Assembly: GCF_000374925.1 (NCBI RefSeq)
Contig: NZ_KB895541.1
Coordinates: 1,180,122-1,244,121, forward strand
DNA: 64,000 nt
Direction of reading: 5' to 3'
Source of the DNA: Arthrobacter sp. 131MFCol6.1
GTDB taxonomy: Bacteria; Actinomycetota; Actinomycetes; Actinomycetales; Micrococcaceae
Of the stretch, positions 8,230 through 17,418 are shown in pieces (the stretch's first letter is position 1; each line of letters begins with the position of its first letter). The notes under the pieces are model-generated. The model did no database searches. It saw nothing but the letters and a program-made list of their open reading frames with translations, and had not been told where the DNA came from. Both the position numbers and the translations under genes were made by a program.

Positions 8230-9808
8230 CGGCTTCGCCCAGTCCACTCTCCTTGAGCGGCTGCCGCGCGCGGCGGCCGCTGACGGATTCGGTCCAGATG
8301 CCGGCCTTGCGTTCGGCTTCGAGCTCGGCGCGGGCGGCGGCCTTGGCGTCGCGGCGTTCCTGCTGTTCGTCGCGCTTCTGGCCACGCGTCGGGCGGTCGC
8401 CGATGTCGGCGAAGCGCACGTCGGTGCCGCGGGGCGAGGCGAGCAGCTCGGCACCGGCCATCATGGTCGGCTCCCAGTCGAAGACGACGCCGTCGTCCTC
8501 GCCGATGACCACCATGTCGCCCGGCTTGGCGCCCTGCTTGAACAGTTCATTTTCAACGCCAAGCTTGGCCAGGCGGTCGGCGAGGTAGCCGATCGCTTCC
8601 TCGTTGGTGAAGTCGGTCTGCTTGACCCAGCGCACGGGCTTGTCCCCCAGGACGCGGAAGAGCGGCTCGAGGTTCTTTTCCTCGCGGCGGATCGTGAAGC
8701 CGGTCTCGTTGACGGCGCGGGGGCGCAGCACCGGGGCGTGCACCTTCGGCGGGGTCGCGGCGACGGCGTCGCGGGCGGCCTTGACGATTTCGGCCATGGC
8801 GAAGCCGAGCTGGCGGAGGCCTTCGTGGCTCGTCGCCGAGATTTCGAAGACCTTGTAGCCCCGGGATTCGAGCTCCGGGCGGACGAACTCGGCCATGTCC
8901 TTGCCGTCCGGCAGGTCGACCTTGTTCAGGGCCACGAGGCGGGGGCGGTGGTTCAGTGGAACGACTTCGCCGTCGGACCCGCTGTAGCTCATGTCCACGG
9001 CGTACTTCTCCAGCTCGGCCTCGATGATGGCGAGGTCGGAGAGTGGATCGCGGTCCGATTCGAGCGTGCCGCAGTCCAGCACGTGCACCAGGGCGGCGCA
9101 CCGCTCGACGTGGCGCAGGAAGTGGTGGCCGAGGCCCTTGCCCTCGCTGGCGCCCTCGATCAGGCCGGGGACGTCGGCAATGGTGAAGCGGACCTCGCCG
9201 GCCTGGACGACGCCCAGGTTGGGGATGAGGGTGGTGAAGGGATAGTCCGCGATCTTGGGCCGGGCGGCGGACATGGCGGCGATCAGGCTGGACTTGCCGG
9301 CGGAGGGGAAGCCGACGAGGGCGATGTCGGCGATGGACTTCAATTCCAGGACAACGTCGCTGGATTCGCCTTCGATGCCGAGCAGCGCGAAGCCGGGCGC
9401 GCGGCGCTTCTGGGAGGACAGGGAGGCGTTGCCGAGGCCGCCAATGCCGCCGGCGGCGGCGATGTATTCGTCGCCTTCGGCCACGAGGTCGGCGATGACT
9501 TCGCCGGACTTGGACTTCACCACGGTGCCCACCGGGACCGGAAGGATCAGGGTTTCGCCGTTCTTGCCGCCGCGCCAGTCGCCCATGCCGGGGCCGCCGT
9601 TGGTGGCGTGCCGGTGGGGCGCGTGGTGGTAGTCGAGCAGGGTGGTGGTCTGGGGGTCCACGCGCAGGATGACGTCGCCGCCGTTGCCGCCGTTGCCGCC
9701 GTCGGGACCGCCGAGGGGCTTGAACTTCTCGCGGTGGACGGAGACACAGCCGTGGCCGCCGGTACCGCCGGATACGTGCAGTACTACCCGGTCTACAAAG
9801 CTCGCCAC
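8219..9808 (-). CDS. obgE: Obg family GTPase
   Basis: This is the ribosome-associated GTPase needed for 50S assembly and linked to the stringent response. The 529-residue protein has the glycine-rich Obg fold ([18 protein letters not shown]), the G domain with G1 [12 protein letters not shown]3 [16 protein letters not shown] and G4 NKVDLPD, then an OCT domain (from [18 protein letters not shown]) typical of Gram-positive Obg, and a charged tail. The GTG at 9808 is chosen because GAGGAG lies six bases upstream. It follows rpmA in the universal rplU-rpmA-obg order. Confidence 0.97.
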   Translation of the reverse strand: MASFVDRVVLHVSGGTGGHGCVSVHREKFKPLGGPDGGNGGNGGDVILRVDPQTTTLLDYHHAPHRHATNGGPGMGDWRGGKNGETLILPVPVGTVVKSKSGEVIADLVAEGDEYIAAAGGIGGLGNASLSSQKRRAPGFALLGIEGESSDVVLELKSIADIALVGFPSAGKSSLIAAMSAARPKIADYPFTTLIPNLGVVQAGEVRFTIADVPGLIEGASEGKGLGHHFLRHVERCAALVHVLDCGTLESDRDPLSDLAIIEAELEKYAVDMSYSGSDGEVVPLNHRPRLVALNKVDLPDGKDMAEFVRPELESRGYKVFEISATSHEGLRQLGFAMAEIVKAARDAVAATPPKVHAPVLRPRAVNETGFTIRREEKNLEPLFRVLGDKPVRWVKQTDFTNEEAIGYLADRLAKLGVENELFKQGAKPGDMVVIGEDDGVVFDWEPTMMAGAELLASPRGTDVRFADIGDRPTRGQKRDEQQERRDAKAAARAELEAERKAGIWTESVSGRRARQPLKESGLGEADDE

Positions 9809-9925
9809 GTGGATCTCCTCAGTGCTGTTCCCCGGACCCCCAAAGAGGCCCAAGATGATTGTAATGCGGTTAAAACACCGGTGGAGCGGACCTAATGGCC
9901 CGCCCCACCGATTTAGAACTTATTG

Positions 9926-10189
9926 TTACTCTGCAGCTGCAGCAGCCACGATGTTCACAACGCGGCGACCACGGCGGGTGCCGAACTCGACAGCACCGGG
10001 GGTCAGGGCGAACAGGGTGTCGTCCCCGCCGCGGCCTACGCCGGCGCCCGGGTGGAAGTGGGTGCCGCGCTGGCGGACGATGATCTCGCCTGCGGAAACT
10101 ACCTGGCCACCGAAGCGCTTGACGCCGAGGTACTGGGCGTTGGAGTCACGACCGTTGCGAGTGGAACTCGCGCCTTTTTTATGTGCCAT
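9926..10189 (-). CDS. rpmA: 50S ribosomal protein L27
   Basis: This 87-residue protein begins [20 protein letters not shown], the conserved flexible N-terminus that reaches the peptidyl-transferase centre. The rest, including [20 protein letters not shown], matches the family along its length. There is no Firmicute-type cleaved N-terminal extension. It lies 61 bp downstream of rplU and 117 bp upstream of obg on the same strand. Confidence 0.98.
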   Translation of the reverse strand: MAHKKGASSTRNGRDSNAQYLGVKRFGGQVVSAGEIIVRQRGTHFHPGAGVGRGGDDTLFALTPGAVEFGTRRGRRVVNIVAAAAAE

Positions 10190-10250
10190 TTGAAATGCCT
10201 GCCTTCAAAAATTCTGGGGAATCTGCTGGAACCTGAACAGTAACGAAGAG

Positions 10251-10559
10251 TTACTTGATACCGGTGATCTTGACCTTGGTCAGTTCCTGACGGTGGCCCT
10301 GACGCTTCTTGTAACCGGTCTTGTTCTTGAACTTCTGGATGACGATCTTCGGACCACGGAGGTCTTCGAGGATCTCAGCCGTAACCGTTACCTTGGCCAG
10401 GTCCGCAGCAGCAGACGTGACTTTGTCACCGTCCACCAGGAGCAGTGCGGGCAACTCAAAGGTGCTGCCGGCTCCACCGGGGACGCGGTTCAGGGTAACG
10501 AAGTCTCCAACGGAAACCTTCTCTTGGCGGCCGCCTGCGCGGACAATCGCGTACACCAC
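10251..10559 (-). CDS. rplU: 50S ribosomal protein L21
   Basis: The family hallmark [18 protein letters not shown] at the N-terminus and [18 protein letters not shown] at the C-terminus identify L21, which binds 23S rRNA. The GTG at 10559 gives a 102-residue protein of usual length. An alternative GTG at 10571 would add four residues. Neither has a strong ribosome site, which may matter because a structured leader of about 190 nt seems to precede it. It heads the rplU-rpmA-obg-proB-proA run. Confidence 0.97.
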   Translation of the reverse strand: MVYAIVRAGGRQEKVSVGDFVTLNRVPGGAGSTFELPALLLVDGDKVTSAAADLAKVTVTAEILEDLRGPKIVIQKFKNKTGYKKRQGHRQELTKVKITGIK

Positions 10560-10764
10560 TGGGGAACTCACTTCTCTCGACGTTTATTACTAGATTTGCG
10601 TGCGGAACCAGGGGCCAAATTGTTTGGACCGGCTCACGCTGTGCCTCAACGCCGGTGGATTCCCCGGGGGAACCCATGAGCTATCCCCGGAACAAATCCA
10701 TTTGGAATTCCAAGCGGACTGTTCTCAGGGTCATAACCCAAGTGTTGGCGTAAGCACCGAAGAT

Positions 10765-10887
10765 CTAGAATACGCTAATTTTGCCTTCGGCCGCAAATGA
10801 GGCTGGTTCCGGCGGGTAGTCCGTGATAGGCGCCACAACCTCCTGAGGCAAGACCCTGTCAATGTTCTTGACCGGGATCTTGACCAT
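10765..10887 (-). CDS. Possible 40-residue ORF or gene remnant
   Basis: The frame reads MVKIPVKNIDRVLPQEVV and continues to FAAEGKISVF before a TAG. It looks protein-like and the frame stays open upstream without a start codon until it enters thiD, so it could be the 3-prime end of a degraded gene. No family is recognised. Its last codons overlap the proposed rplU promoter. It may simply be a chance frame. Confidence 0.2.
   Translation of the reverse strand: MVKIPVKNIDRVLPQEVVAPITDYPPEPASFAAEGKISVF
10767..10796 (-). promoter_or_regulatory. Candidate rplU promoter with long leader
   Basis: On the minus strand TTGCGG (10791-10796) and TATTCT (10767-10772) are 18 bp apart, giving a sigma-70-like promoter. 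Transcription would begin near 10760, leaving a leader of roughly 200 nt before rplU (10560-10760). This leader holds a G/C-rich hairpin around 10660-10705 (GGTTCCCC and GGGGAATCC arms) and no gene. The rest of the stretch 10560-10960 contains only the doubtful 40-residue ORF and nothing else recognised. Confidence 0.4.
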
Positions 10888-10960
10888 CCTGAGCTGTGTT
10901 GCCGCAACGACTTCCGGAACCGTGCCCCACCATCGTACCGGTAGTCCGGGCCAGCTCGTG

Positions 10961-12610
10961 TCAGGCGTATAGCCGCGGCGCGTCGAAGAAGTCCACTTCG
11001 TAGCGCGATGACTGCCGGAAAGCCAGGGCCATGGCCTCCCGTTCGCTCTCCGATGCCCGCCTGGCCGCCGTGTCCGTGTACGCGATGGCCTGCCGGGTCG
11101 CGGCAGCGAAGTCCTCATCGGCGTAGGTCCGCAGCCAGTCGGCGTAGGGGTGCTCCCCGGGGGCGCCGCCGGCCAGGAATTCCCGGTGCAGCGTGGAACC
11201 GACCTCGGCGTAGAGCCAGAAGCACGGCAGTGCCGCCGCCACCAGGACCCCGTAGCTGCCGGACACCGAGGCGGCCAGCAGGTGGTCCACATACGATTTC
11301 GTGACCGGGCCCAGGGTGGAGTCCGTGGGGCGGGTGCTGAGCCAGGAACGGTGCAGCTCGGATTCGACTTCCAGGCAGGTCTGCGCCGAACGGGCCCAGA
11401 ACAGCTGCTCGGCCTCGGTGGGGGCAATCGCGGCGGCCCGGGCCAGGACCCGGGAGTAGCCGTTGAGGTAGATGGCGTCCTGGGCGAGGTAGTACGCGAA
11501 CTCGTGCTCGGGCAAGGACCCGTCGGCCAGTCCGCGGACGAAGTCCAGGGCGTAGATGGCTTCAAGATCGCCCGTGGCTCCTGCGCGCAGGGCTGCGGCG
11601 AACTCCCCCGCTGCCGGACCGTGGCCGGCCGGGCGGCACTGTCCGTCGGTGAGTTGCTGCCCGTCCTGGAGTTGCTGCAGGTGGTGGAAGTGGTGGACCG
11701 GGCCGTTGCCGGTGCCGACGTCCAGGACCGAGGCTTTGCGGAGCGCGCCCAGCAGCCACGGCTTGACTTCCCGCAGCGCCGCTTCCCAGTCCCCCACCCG
11801 GGCCTGCACGGTGGCCATGGCCGAGGACAGCGAGCAGCCGGTGCCGTGGCTGTTGCGCGTGGCGATCCTCTCCCCCGGTACGACCACTGTTTCCTGGCCG
11901 AGCAGGCCACCGGTGTTGACCAGCGCATCCGGGCAGCCGGCGGCGTCGTCGTCGGCGGCGTCGGGCTGTCCGCCCTGGAGGTGGCCGCCCTTAACCAGGA
12001 CGGTGGTGCCGGTCAGGGCGGCCAGCCGCTTGCCCTGCGCCAAGGCCTCGGCCCAGTCAGCCGCGACGGGTTCCTTGAGCAGGATGGCGAGTTCGGCGAG
12101 GTTGGGCGTGATGAGGTCCGCCAGCGGCAGGAGGGCCTGCAGGGCGGCCTCGGCCGATTCCTGCAGGAGCCGGTCCCCGCTGGTGGCGACCATCACCGGG
12201 TCCAGGACGACCACGGCGGGGCGCACCTTTTCCAGCCAGCCGCGGACGGCGTCGATCACGGCGGCGTCACCGAGCATGCCGATCTTGACCGCGTCGATGC
12301 CGATGTCGTCACTGATGGCGTCCAGCTGCGCCGTGAGGAACGCTGCCGGGGGGACGTGGACGGCGCGCACGCCCTGGGTGTTCTGCGCTGTCAGGGCGGT
12401 GATGGCGGCCATGCCGTAGCCGCCGTTCGCCGCGATGCTCTTCAGGTCGGCCTGGATTCCGGCCCCGCCGGAGGGATCGGAGCCGGCGATGGCCAGCACG
12501 CGGGGAATGCGCGGCGGCGCCGGCAGAGACTCGCTGTGCAGAAAATTGGCCGGCAGAAACTCGCTGGGCAGGAACTCGGACGGATTCGATCTCGCGGACA
12601 AGGCAGACAT
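10961..12610 (-). CDS. thiD: Bifunctional HMP kinase/HMP-P kinase fused to TenA-like thiaminase II
   Basis: The N-terminal part (about residues 35-300) is ThiD, which phosphorylates HMP twice for thiamine synthesis: VLAIAGSDPSGGAGIQADLK, AVKIGMLGD, VVLDPVMVATSGDRLL and the anion-hole region NSHGTGCSLSSA. The C-terminal part (about 330-549) is TenA, which salvages pyrimidine from degraded thiamine. It has the catalytic cysteine motif ALPCFWLYAEVG and YLAQDAIYL. A linker joins them. A TPP riboswitch lies directly upstream. The first 34 residues contain repeated SEFLP-like units and precede the real fold, and GAAGGG touches the ATG, so the exact start is not certain. The gene sits between rne and rplU, which are often adjacent in relatives. 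Confidence 0.95.
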   Translation of the reverse strand: MSALSARSNPSEFLPSEFLPANFLHSESLPAPPRIPRVLAIAGSDPSGGAGIQADLKSIAANGGYGMAAITALTAQNTQGVRAVHVPPAAFLTAQLDAISDDIGIDAVKIGMLGDAAVIDAVRGWLEKVRPAVVVLDPVMVATSGDRLLQESAEAALQALLPLADLITPNLAELAILLKEPVAADWAEALAQGKRLAALTGTTVLVKGGHLQGGQPDAADDDAAGCPDALVNTGGLLGQETVVVPGERIATRNSHGTGCSLSSAMATVQARVGDWEAALREVKPWLLGALRKASVLDVGTGNGPVHHFHHLQQLQDGQQLTDGQCRPAGHGPAAGEFAAALRAGATGDLEAIYALDFVRGLADGSLPEHEFAYYLAQDAIYLNGYSRVLARAAAIAPTEAEQLFWARSAQTCLEVESELHRSWLSTRPTDSTLGPVTKSYVDHLLAASVSGSYGVLVAAALPCFWLYAEVGSTLHREFLAGGAPGEHPYADWLRTYADEDFAAATRQAIAYTDTAARRASESEREAMALAFRQSSRYEVDFFDAPRLYA

Positions 12611-12690
12611 CCCTTCGCCGGTGCTAACCGGACAGGTTCAACGGGTCTGGATCTCAGCCGGCCCGATGCCCGGCACCCCGTGTCAGTGTT
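12611..12690 (-). promoter_or_regulatory. TPP riboswitch (THI element)
   Basis: The minus strand shows the conserved blocks in order: ACGGGGTGCC, CTGAGA, ACCCGTTGAACCTG and CCGGTTAGCACCGGCGAAGG. These form the pyrimidine- and pyrophosphate-sensing arms that bind thiamine pyrophosphate. The last block contains the only purine-rich ribosome site and abuts the thiD start, so control is probably translational, by hiding that site when TPP is bound. Confidence 0.95.
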
Positions 12691-12838
12691 CCAGCCTAGC
12701 CGCTGCCACCCTGTGGCCCCGTTAACGCACGGGCGGGCCCGGGCCTGGACGGACGTATGTTACGTCTGCCCTGACCCGGACCCGCAGCCCGACCAGTCGA
12801 AATAGTGACCGGTCGGGGATGTGGTCAGTCGCGGAGGA

Positions 12839-15800
12839 CTACAGCTCCGACGCCGGCACGCCGACGCCGAGGATGATCGGCTCGTTGCCGGCCGGGACGG
12901 ACGCAGGCCTGGCCGCAGCGGGAGCCTTGGCCTCGTGAACCGATCCGGCCGCGGCCGGCCGGGTTGCCTCGCGGTGTTCCACGGAGGTTTCGTTGGCTGC
13001 GCCCTGGGCGCGGCTGGCACTCCGGTTGCGGCGCCCGCGGCGGCCGCGCGTGGTGTCGGCTGTGCGTGACGCCGGCGCCTCCGCCGCGCGGACGGCCGAC
13101 GGCGCCTCGGGCGCCGTGGCTTCCGGGGCGGCAACAGCCGCTGCCTGGCCGGCGGCCTGGTCCTGCTTGCCGGCCTCGGCCTCGCCCAGGTTGGCGAAGG
13201 CCTCGGTCAGCAGGTCCAGGGTCAGGGCTGGTGACGGCGCGTCCTCGGCGTGCTCGACGAAGGGCAGGGCCACCTGCTCGCCGCCAAACGTCAGCACCGT
13301 TGCGGGGCGGCCGGCTGCCTCGTCGGCGGCTGCGAGCTGTGTGACGGCGTCGACGGCGGCCTGGCGGGCCCCGGCGTCGCTGGCTGCGGCTGCCTCCCCG
13401 TCGTGCAGGTGCGCGGCGTGCGCCGCGGCAGCGATGTTGGCCAGCGCGGCACGGGTGGCTTCGGCCTTGGCGTGGCGTTCGGCCTCGGTGGGCTCGGCGT
13501 GGACGGGTGCGGGTGCGGCCGGCGCGGTCTCCGCGCCCTGGCCTCCCCTGCCGCGGCGACGGCTCTTGCGTTCCGTGCGGGCAGCAGGCTGCGCTTCGGT
13601 GCGCGGCACGTAGTGCTCCGCGGCGACCGTGTTGGCGCGGCGGTGTTCCACCGGCTCGTCGTGGGTGACGATGCCGCGGCCCGCACACGTTTCGCATTGC
13701 TCGCCGAAGACTTCCAGCAGCCCGGTGCCCATCCGCTTGCGGGTCATCTGCACGAGGCCCAGCGAGGTCACCTCGGCCACCTGGTGCTTGGTCCGGTCCC
13801 GGCCCAGGCACTCCACCATGCGGCGCAGCACGAGGTCGCGGTTGGATTCGAGCACCATGTCGATGAAGTCGATCACGATGATGCCGCCGATATCGCGCAG
13901 GCGCAGCTGCCGGACGACTTCTTCGGCCGCTTCCAGGTTGTTTTTGGTGACCGTTTCCTCGAGGTTGCCGCCGGAGCCGGTGAACTTGCCGGTGTTGACA
14001 TCCACCACGGTCATGGCTTCGGTGCGGTCGATTACGAGCGAACCGCCAGAGGGCAGGAAGACCTTCCGGTCCAGGGCCTTGTGGATCTGCTCATCGATGC
14101 GCCAAGCCGCGAAGATGTCCGTGTCCTTGGTCCACTTCTCGAGCCGGCCTACGAGGTCCGGTGCGACGTAGGTGACGTAGGCCTCGATGGTGTCCCAGGC
14201 TTCCTCGCCGGAGACGATCAGTTTGGAGAAGTCCTCGTTGAAGACGTCCCGGACCACCTTGATGGTCAGGTCAGGTTCGCCGTAGAGCAGCTCGGGGGCG
14301 AGGATCTTGGTGGACGTCGACTGGCTCTCGATGCCTTCCCACTGCGCGCGGAGGCGGTTGATGTCGTGGGTCAGCTCTTCCTCGGACGCACCCTCGGCGG
14401 CGGTGCGGACAATGACGCCCGCGTCCTCGGGCAGGCGGTCCTTGAGGATCCGCTTGAGGCGGTTGCGTTCGACGTCGGGCAGCTTGCGGGAGATGCCGGT
14501 CATGGAACCGCCGGGCACGTACACGAGGTACCGGCCGGGCAGCGAAATCTGGCTGGTGAGGCGGGCGCCCTTGTGGCCGACCGGGTCCTTGGTGACCTGG
14601 ACGAGCACGGAGTCGCCGGACTTCAGCGCGTTCTCGATCCGGCGCTGCTTGCCCTCGAGGTTGACGGACTCCCAGTTCACTTCACCGGCGTAGAGCACGG
14701 CGTTGCGGCCGCGGCCGATGTCCACGAAAGCGGCTTCCATGGAGGGCAGCACGTTCTGGACCTTGCCCAGGTACACGTTGCCGATCAGGGAATCCTGCTG
14801 GGTCTTAGACACGAAGTGCTCGGCGAGGACGCCGTCTTCGAGGACACCGATCTGGATTCTGTCGTCGCGCTGGCGGACGATCATCTGGCGGTCCACGGAC
14901 TCGCGGCGGGCCAGGAACTCGGCCTCGGTGATGACGGTGCGGCGGCGGCCCGTGTCGCGGGATTCGCGGCGGCGCTGCTTCTTGGCTTCCAGGCGGGTGG
15001 AGCCCTTGACGGACGTGACGCGGTTGTTGACCGGCGCCTCGGCCATCGCCCGCGGCGCACGGACGCGGGTCACCGTGTTGGGCGGATCGTCGCCTTCCCC
15101 GCCGGTCAGCTCCAGGTCCTGGTCACCGCGACGACGACGGCGGCGGCGGCGGGAGGTCACACCGTCTTCGAGGATCACCTCTGAGCCTTCATCGCCCTCT
15201 TCTTCGGTGCCTTCGGTCTCGGTATCGGACTCGGCAGACGTGCGGGTGCGGCCGCGCCGGCCGCGGCTGCGGCGCCGACGGCGGTTGCCGGCGTCCTCGT
15301 CCTCGTCGCCTTCTTCGTCCTCGGGCTCAGCTGCTGCCGCGGCAACGGGGGCCTGACGCACCACGGTGCTCAGGTCCGGGGCCTGGAAGATCACGGAAGT
15401 GAGGGCACCCGGTTCCATGAACAGCGACGCGGCCGGGCTTTCCTCGGGACGGGCTTCCGGCTCTTCGGGCTGGGCTGCGGCGGGCTGGGCTGCGGCGGCG
15501 TCCGCAGCGGGTGCTTCCGTAGCGGGCGCTTCTTCGGCCGGGAGTACTGCCGCGGGTGCTTCTTCGGCCTTCGGGGCGGCCTTGGCACGGCTGGCGCGGC
15601 GCCGGACCGGCTTCTCTGCAACCGTCTCTGCAACCGTTTCGGCGGCGGCAGCTGCGTCAGTGCCACCTGCTGCTGCGGGGGCCTCAGCCACGGCAGGTGC
15701 GGCCGCTTCGGCGTCGCCGGCGAAGGCAGGCAACGGTTCCGGGGCGGTTACAGCTTTCCGGGTCCGGGTGCGCCGCGCGGGCGCCTTGGCCGCAGTGTCA

Positions 15801-16099
15801 GGTGCGGCAGTGTCAGATACGGCAGCTTCTGGTGCGGCTGCTTCGGGTGCGGCGGCCTCGACGCTGGCTGCCTTGCGGCGGCCCCGGACGGGCTCATCTG
15901 AGCCGGCCGCGTCGGCCAGGGCGGCGGCTTCGGCCACAGCCTCCGCAGCCTCCGCGGCGTTGACCTTGGCGACGGGCGCCTTCCGGCGCGTCCGGACGGC
16001 CCTCTTCGGCGCTGCCGGAGCCTCTGCTTCCGCAGTTCCCTGCGCTTCCCCGGCGACTGCTACTTCTTCGTTTCCGGCTACAACCTGGTCATTATCCAT
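12839..16099 (-). CDS. rne: Ribonuclease E/G
   Basis: This endoribonuclease starts decay of mRNA and processes rRNA and tRNA precursors. The catalytic core (about residues 390-820) contains the S1 domain (IGNVYLGKVQNVLPSMEAAF), the DNase-I-like site with VDVNTGKFTGSGGNLE and IVIDFIDM, whose aspartates bind Mg, and the Zn-link CETCAGRG. About 380 residues before and 270 after are Ala/Glu/Arg-rich and look disordered. This is the actinobacterial layout, with scaffold regions on both sides. ATG 16099 and GTG 16111 are both possible starts. It is the first gene of the minus-strand run leading to rplU. Confidence 0.96.
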   Translation of the reverse strand: MDNDQVVAGNEEVAVAGEAQGTAEAEAPAAPKRAVRTRRKAPVAKVNAAEAAEAVAEAAALADAAGSDEPVRGRRKAASVEAAAPEAAAPEAAVSDTAAPDTAAKAPARRTRTRKAVTAPEPLPAFAGDAEAAAPAVAEAPAAAGGTDAAAAAETVAETVAEKPVRRRASRAKAAPKAEEAPAAVLPAEEAPATEAPAADAAAAQPAAAQPEEPEARPEESPAASLFMEPGALTSVIFQAPDLSTVVRQAPVAAAAAEPEDEEGDEDEDAGNRRRRRSRGRRGRTRTSAESDTETEGTEEEGDEGSEVILEDGVTSRRRRRRRRGDQDLELTGGEGDDPPNTVTRVRAPRAMAEAPVNNRVTSVKGSTRLEAKKQRRRESRDTGRRRTVITEAEFLARRESVDRQMIVRQRDDRIQIGVLEDGVLAEHFVSKTQQDSLIGNVYLGKVQNVLPSMEAAFVDIGRGRNAVLYAGEVNWESVNLEGKQRRIENALKSGDSVLVQVTKDPVGHKGARLTSQISLPGRYLVYVPGGSMTGISRKLPDVERNRLKRILKDRLPEDAGVIVRTAAEGASEEELTHDINRLRAQWEGIESQSTSTKILAPELLYGEPDLTIKVVRDVFNEDFSKLIVSGEEAWDTIEAYVTYVAPDLVGRLEKWTKDTDIFAAWRIDEQIHKALDRKVFLPSGGSLVIDRTEAMTVVDVNTGKFTGSGGNLEETVTKNNLEAAEEVVRQLRLRDIGGIIVIDFIDMVLESNRDLVLRRMVECLGRDRTKHQVAEVTSLGLVQMTRKRMGTGLLEVFGEQCETCAGRGIVTHDEPVEHRRANTVAAEHYVPRTEAQPAARTERKSRRRGRGGQGAETAPAAPAPVHAEPTEAERHAKAEATRAALANIAAAAHAAHLHDGEAAAASDAGARQAAVDAVTQLAAADEAAGRPATVLTFGGEQVALPFVEHAEDAPSPALTLDLLTEAFANLGEAEAGKQDQAAGQAAAVAAPEATAPEAPSAVRAAEAPASRTADTTRGRRGRRNRSASRAQGAANETSVEHREATRPAAAGSVHEAKAPAAARPASVPAGNEPIILGVGVPASEL

Positions 16100-16580
16100 A
16101 TGTGGCGACACTCCTGCCCCTGATGCGCCGCCACATTCGGCGCCCCTTGGGGCAAATATGCGTCAACACCCGCAGGCATTGACAGAAGTCAATTGGATAC
16201 CCTCAGGTTCGCACCGGCAGTGGGGTGCGGCAGCCCTGGAGGGCCGGCGAGATTGTTTTGGAACCCGTTGACCTACACGCCACAACCAGGTGCCGTCCAA
16301 TGGCATTGCGGGACAGCTGGAATCAGAGGATCCGCAGCTCCCTGCTCATCATTGGCGGTCTTGAAACAAAATCGCCGGACCGGAATCCGGATGTGGATCG
16401 GGTTCCAGCCACGATCATTGTCTCACAGGAGCCGTCAAAGCAGGCGTAGGCGGGGCCGGAAGCGCACCAGGTGCGGCCGGGCACGGCGGACGGGGCCATT
16501 TTCCGGCGCTGTTCAGCCTGCGGCGTTACAATCGGGGCAAGAAGCACCCGGTCAAGACGACTAAAAAGGACTCAATTTCC
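16100..16580. other. Divergent intergenic region between rne and the VKOR gene
   Basis: No gene or known RNA is seen in these 480 bp. A TACAAT hexamer at 16527-16532 lies 49 bp before the VKOR start and is a candidate -10 element, without a convincing -35. The region must also hold the rne promoter and an rne leader of unknown length. RNase E leaders are often autoregulatory, but no specific structure was recognised here. Confidence 0.4.
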
Positions 16581-17252
16581 ATGCCCAGCATCTCCAGCAC
16601 TGCCGGCGACGCGACCGTGCACCAACCGGGTTCCGGCCCGGCCCCCGCGGAGCGGTCCCTTCCCTCGATGACCCGCGACCGCCCGTTCGCCTGGCTCCTG
16701 CTGATCACCGGCGTCATCGGCTGGCTCGCATCCGGTGCCCTGGTGCTGGAGAAGCTGGAGGTCCTGAAGGACCCGAACCACGTCACGGTCTGCGACGTGA
16801 ACCCATGGATCTCCTGCGGGCAGGTCATGCAGACACCGCAGAGTTCCGTGTTCGGCTTCCCCAACATGTTCATCGGGATCGTCGCCTTCGCCGTGATCAT
16901 CACCACGGCCATGGGTATCCTCGCCGGCGCCCGGTTCGCCCGGTGGTACTGGCTGGGGCTGCAGGCGGGCGTGACGCTGGGCTTCGCGTTCGTGGTCTGG
17001 CTCTGGTCCCAGGCCCTGTATTCCATCCACATCCTGTGCCCGTTCTGCATGATCGTCTGGGCCGTGATGATCCCGCTGTTCGTCTGGGTGAGCGTCCGGA
17101 ACGTCTCCCACGGCGTGATCGCGCTGCCTGCCGGCCCCACCAAGGTGATCGGCGACTCGGGCTGGATCATTACGGCGCTGCTGTACGTCGCCGTCATCGC
17201 GACGATCTTCTTCGCCTTCATCCAGGTCTTCATCGGGACCTCCGGCTACTAA
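16581..17252 (+). CDS. VKOR-like membrane oxidoreductase
   Basis: Bacterial VKOR homologues reoxidise periplasmic thiol oxidases by passing electrons to menaquinone. The 223-residue protein has about 30 hydrophilic residues, then membrane helices beginning at FAWLLLITGVIGWLASGALV. It has the loop cysteines VTVCDVNPWISCGQVM and the active-site pair CPFC near residue 155, followed by two more helices. All four redox cysteines are present, so it should be active. No DsbA partner of the exported type is adjacent. An AAAGGA lies ten bases before the ATG. It is divergent from rne. Confidence 0.92.
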   Translation: MPSISSTAGDATVHQPGSGPAPAERSLPSMTRDRPFAWLLLITGVIGWLASGALVLEKLEVLKDPNHVTVCDVNPWISCGQVMQTPQSSVFGFPNMFIGIVAFAVIITTAMGILAGARFARWYWLGLQAGVTLGFAFVVWLWSQALYSIHILCPFCMIVWAVMIPLFVWVSVRNVSHGVIALPAGPTKVIGDSGWIITALLYVAVIATIFFAFIQVFIGTSGY

Positions 17253-17266
17253 GGGCGCCCAACCGC

Positions 17267-17327
17267 ACCGAGGTGACAGTTAAGGCCAATGCTCGCGCTG
17301 AGCATTGGCCTTTGCTGTCACCTCGGT
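17267..17327. repeat. Long palindrome, left border of the three-gene cassette
   Basis: Outer arms ACCGAGGTGACAG / CTGTCACCTCGGT (13 bp, perfect) and inner arms GGCCAATGCT / AGCATTGGCC (10 bp, perfect) surround a CGCG centre. It lies 15 bp after the VKOR stop and could fold into a strong hairpin that ends transcription. It shares GACAGTTAAGGCCAATG and CTGTCNCCTCGGT with the palindrome at 19486-19536. Confidence 0.85.
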
Positions 17328-17418
17328 GACATGGTCCGGGCCCATGTCGGGACTTATGGCACGACCCCGCGCGCACAGGTTGGAGAAGGCTGGAGAAAGG
17401 AAGACAGGAGGCTTCATC

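Noticed and set aside
8230..8454. N-terminal extension of proB
   Set aside because: It lies within obg in another frame and is Pro/Arg/Ala-rich; the ATG at 8229 gives the normal length.
13250..15184. 644-codon plus-strand frame
   Set aside because: Shadow of rne; its composition mirrors the third codon positions of the real gene.
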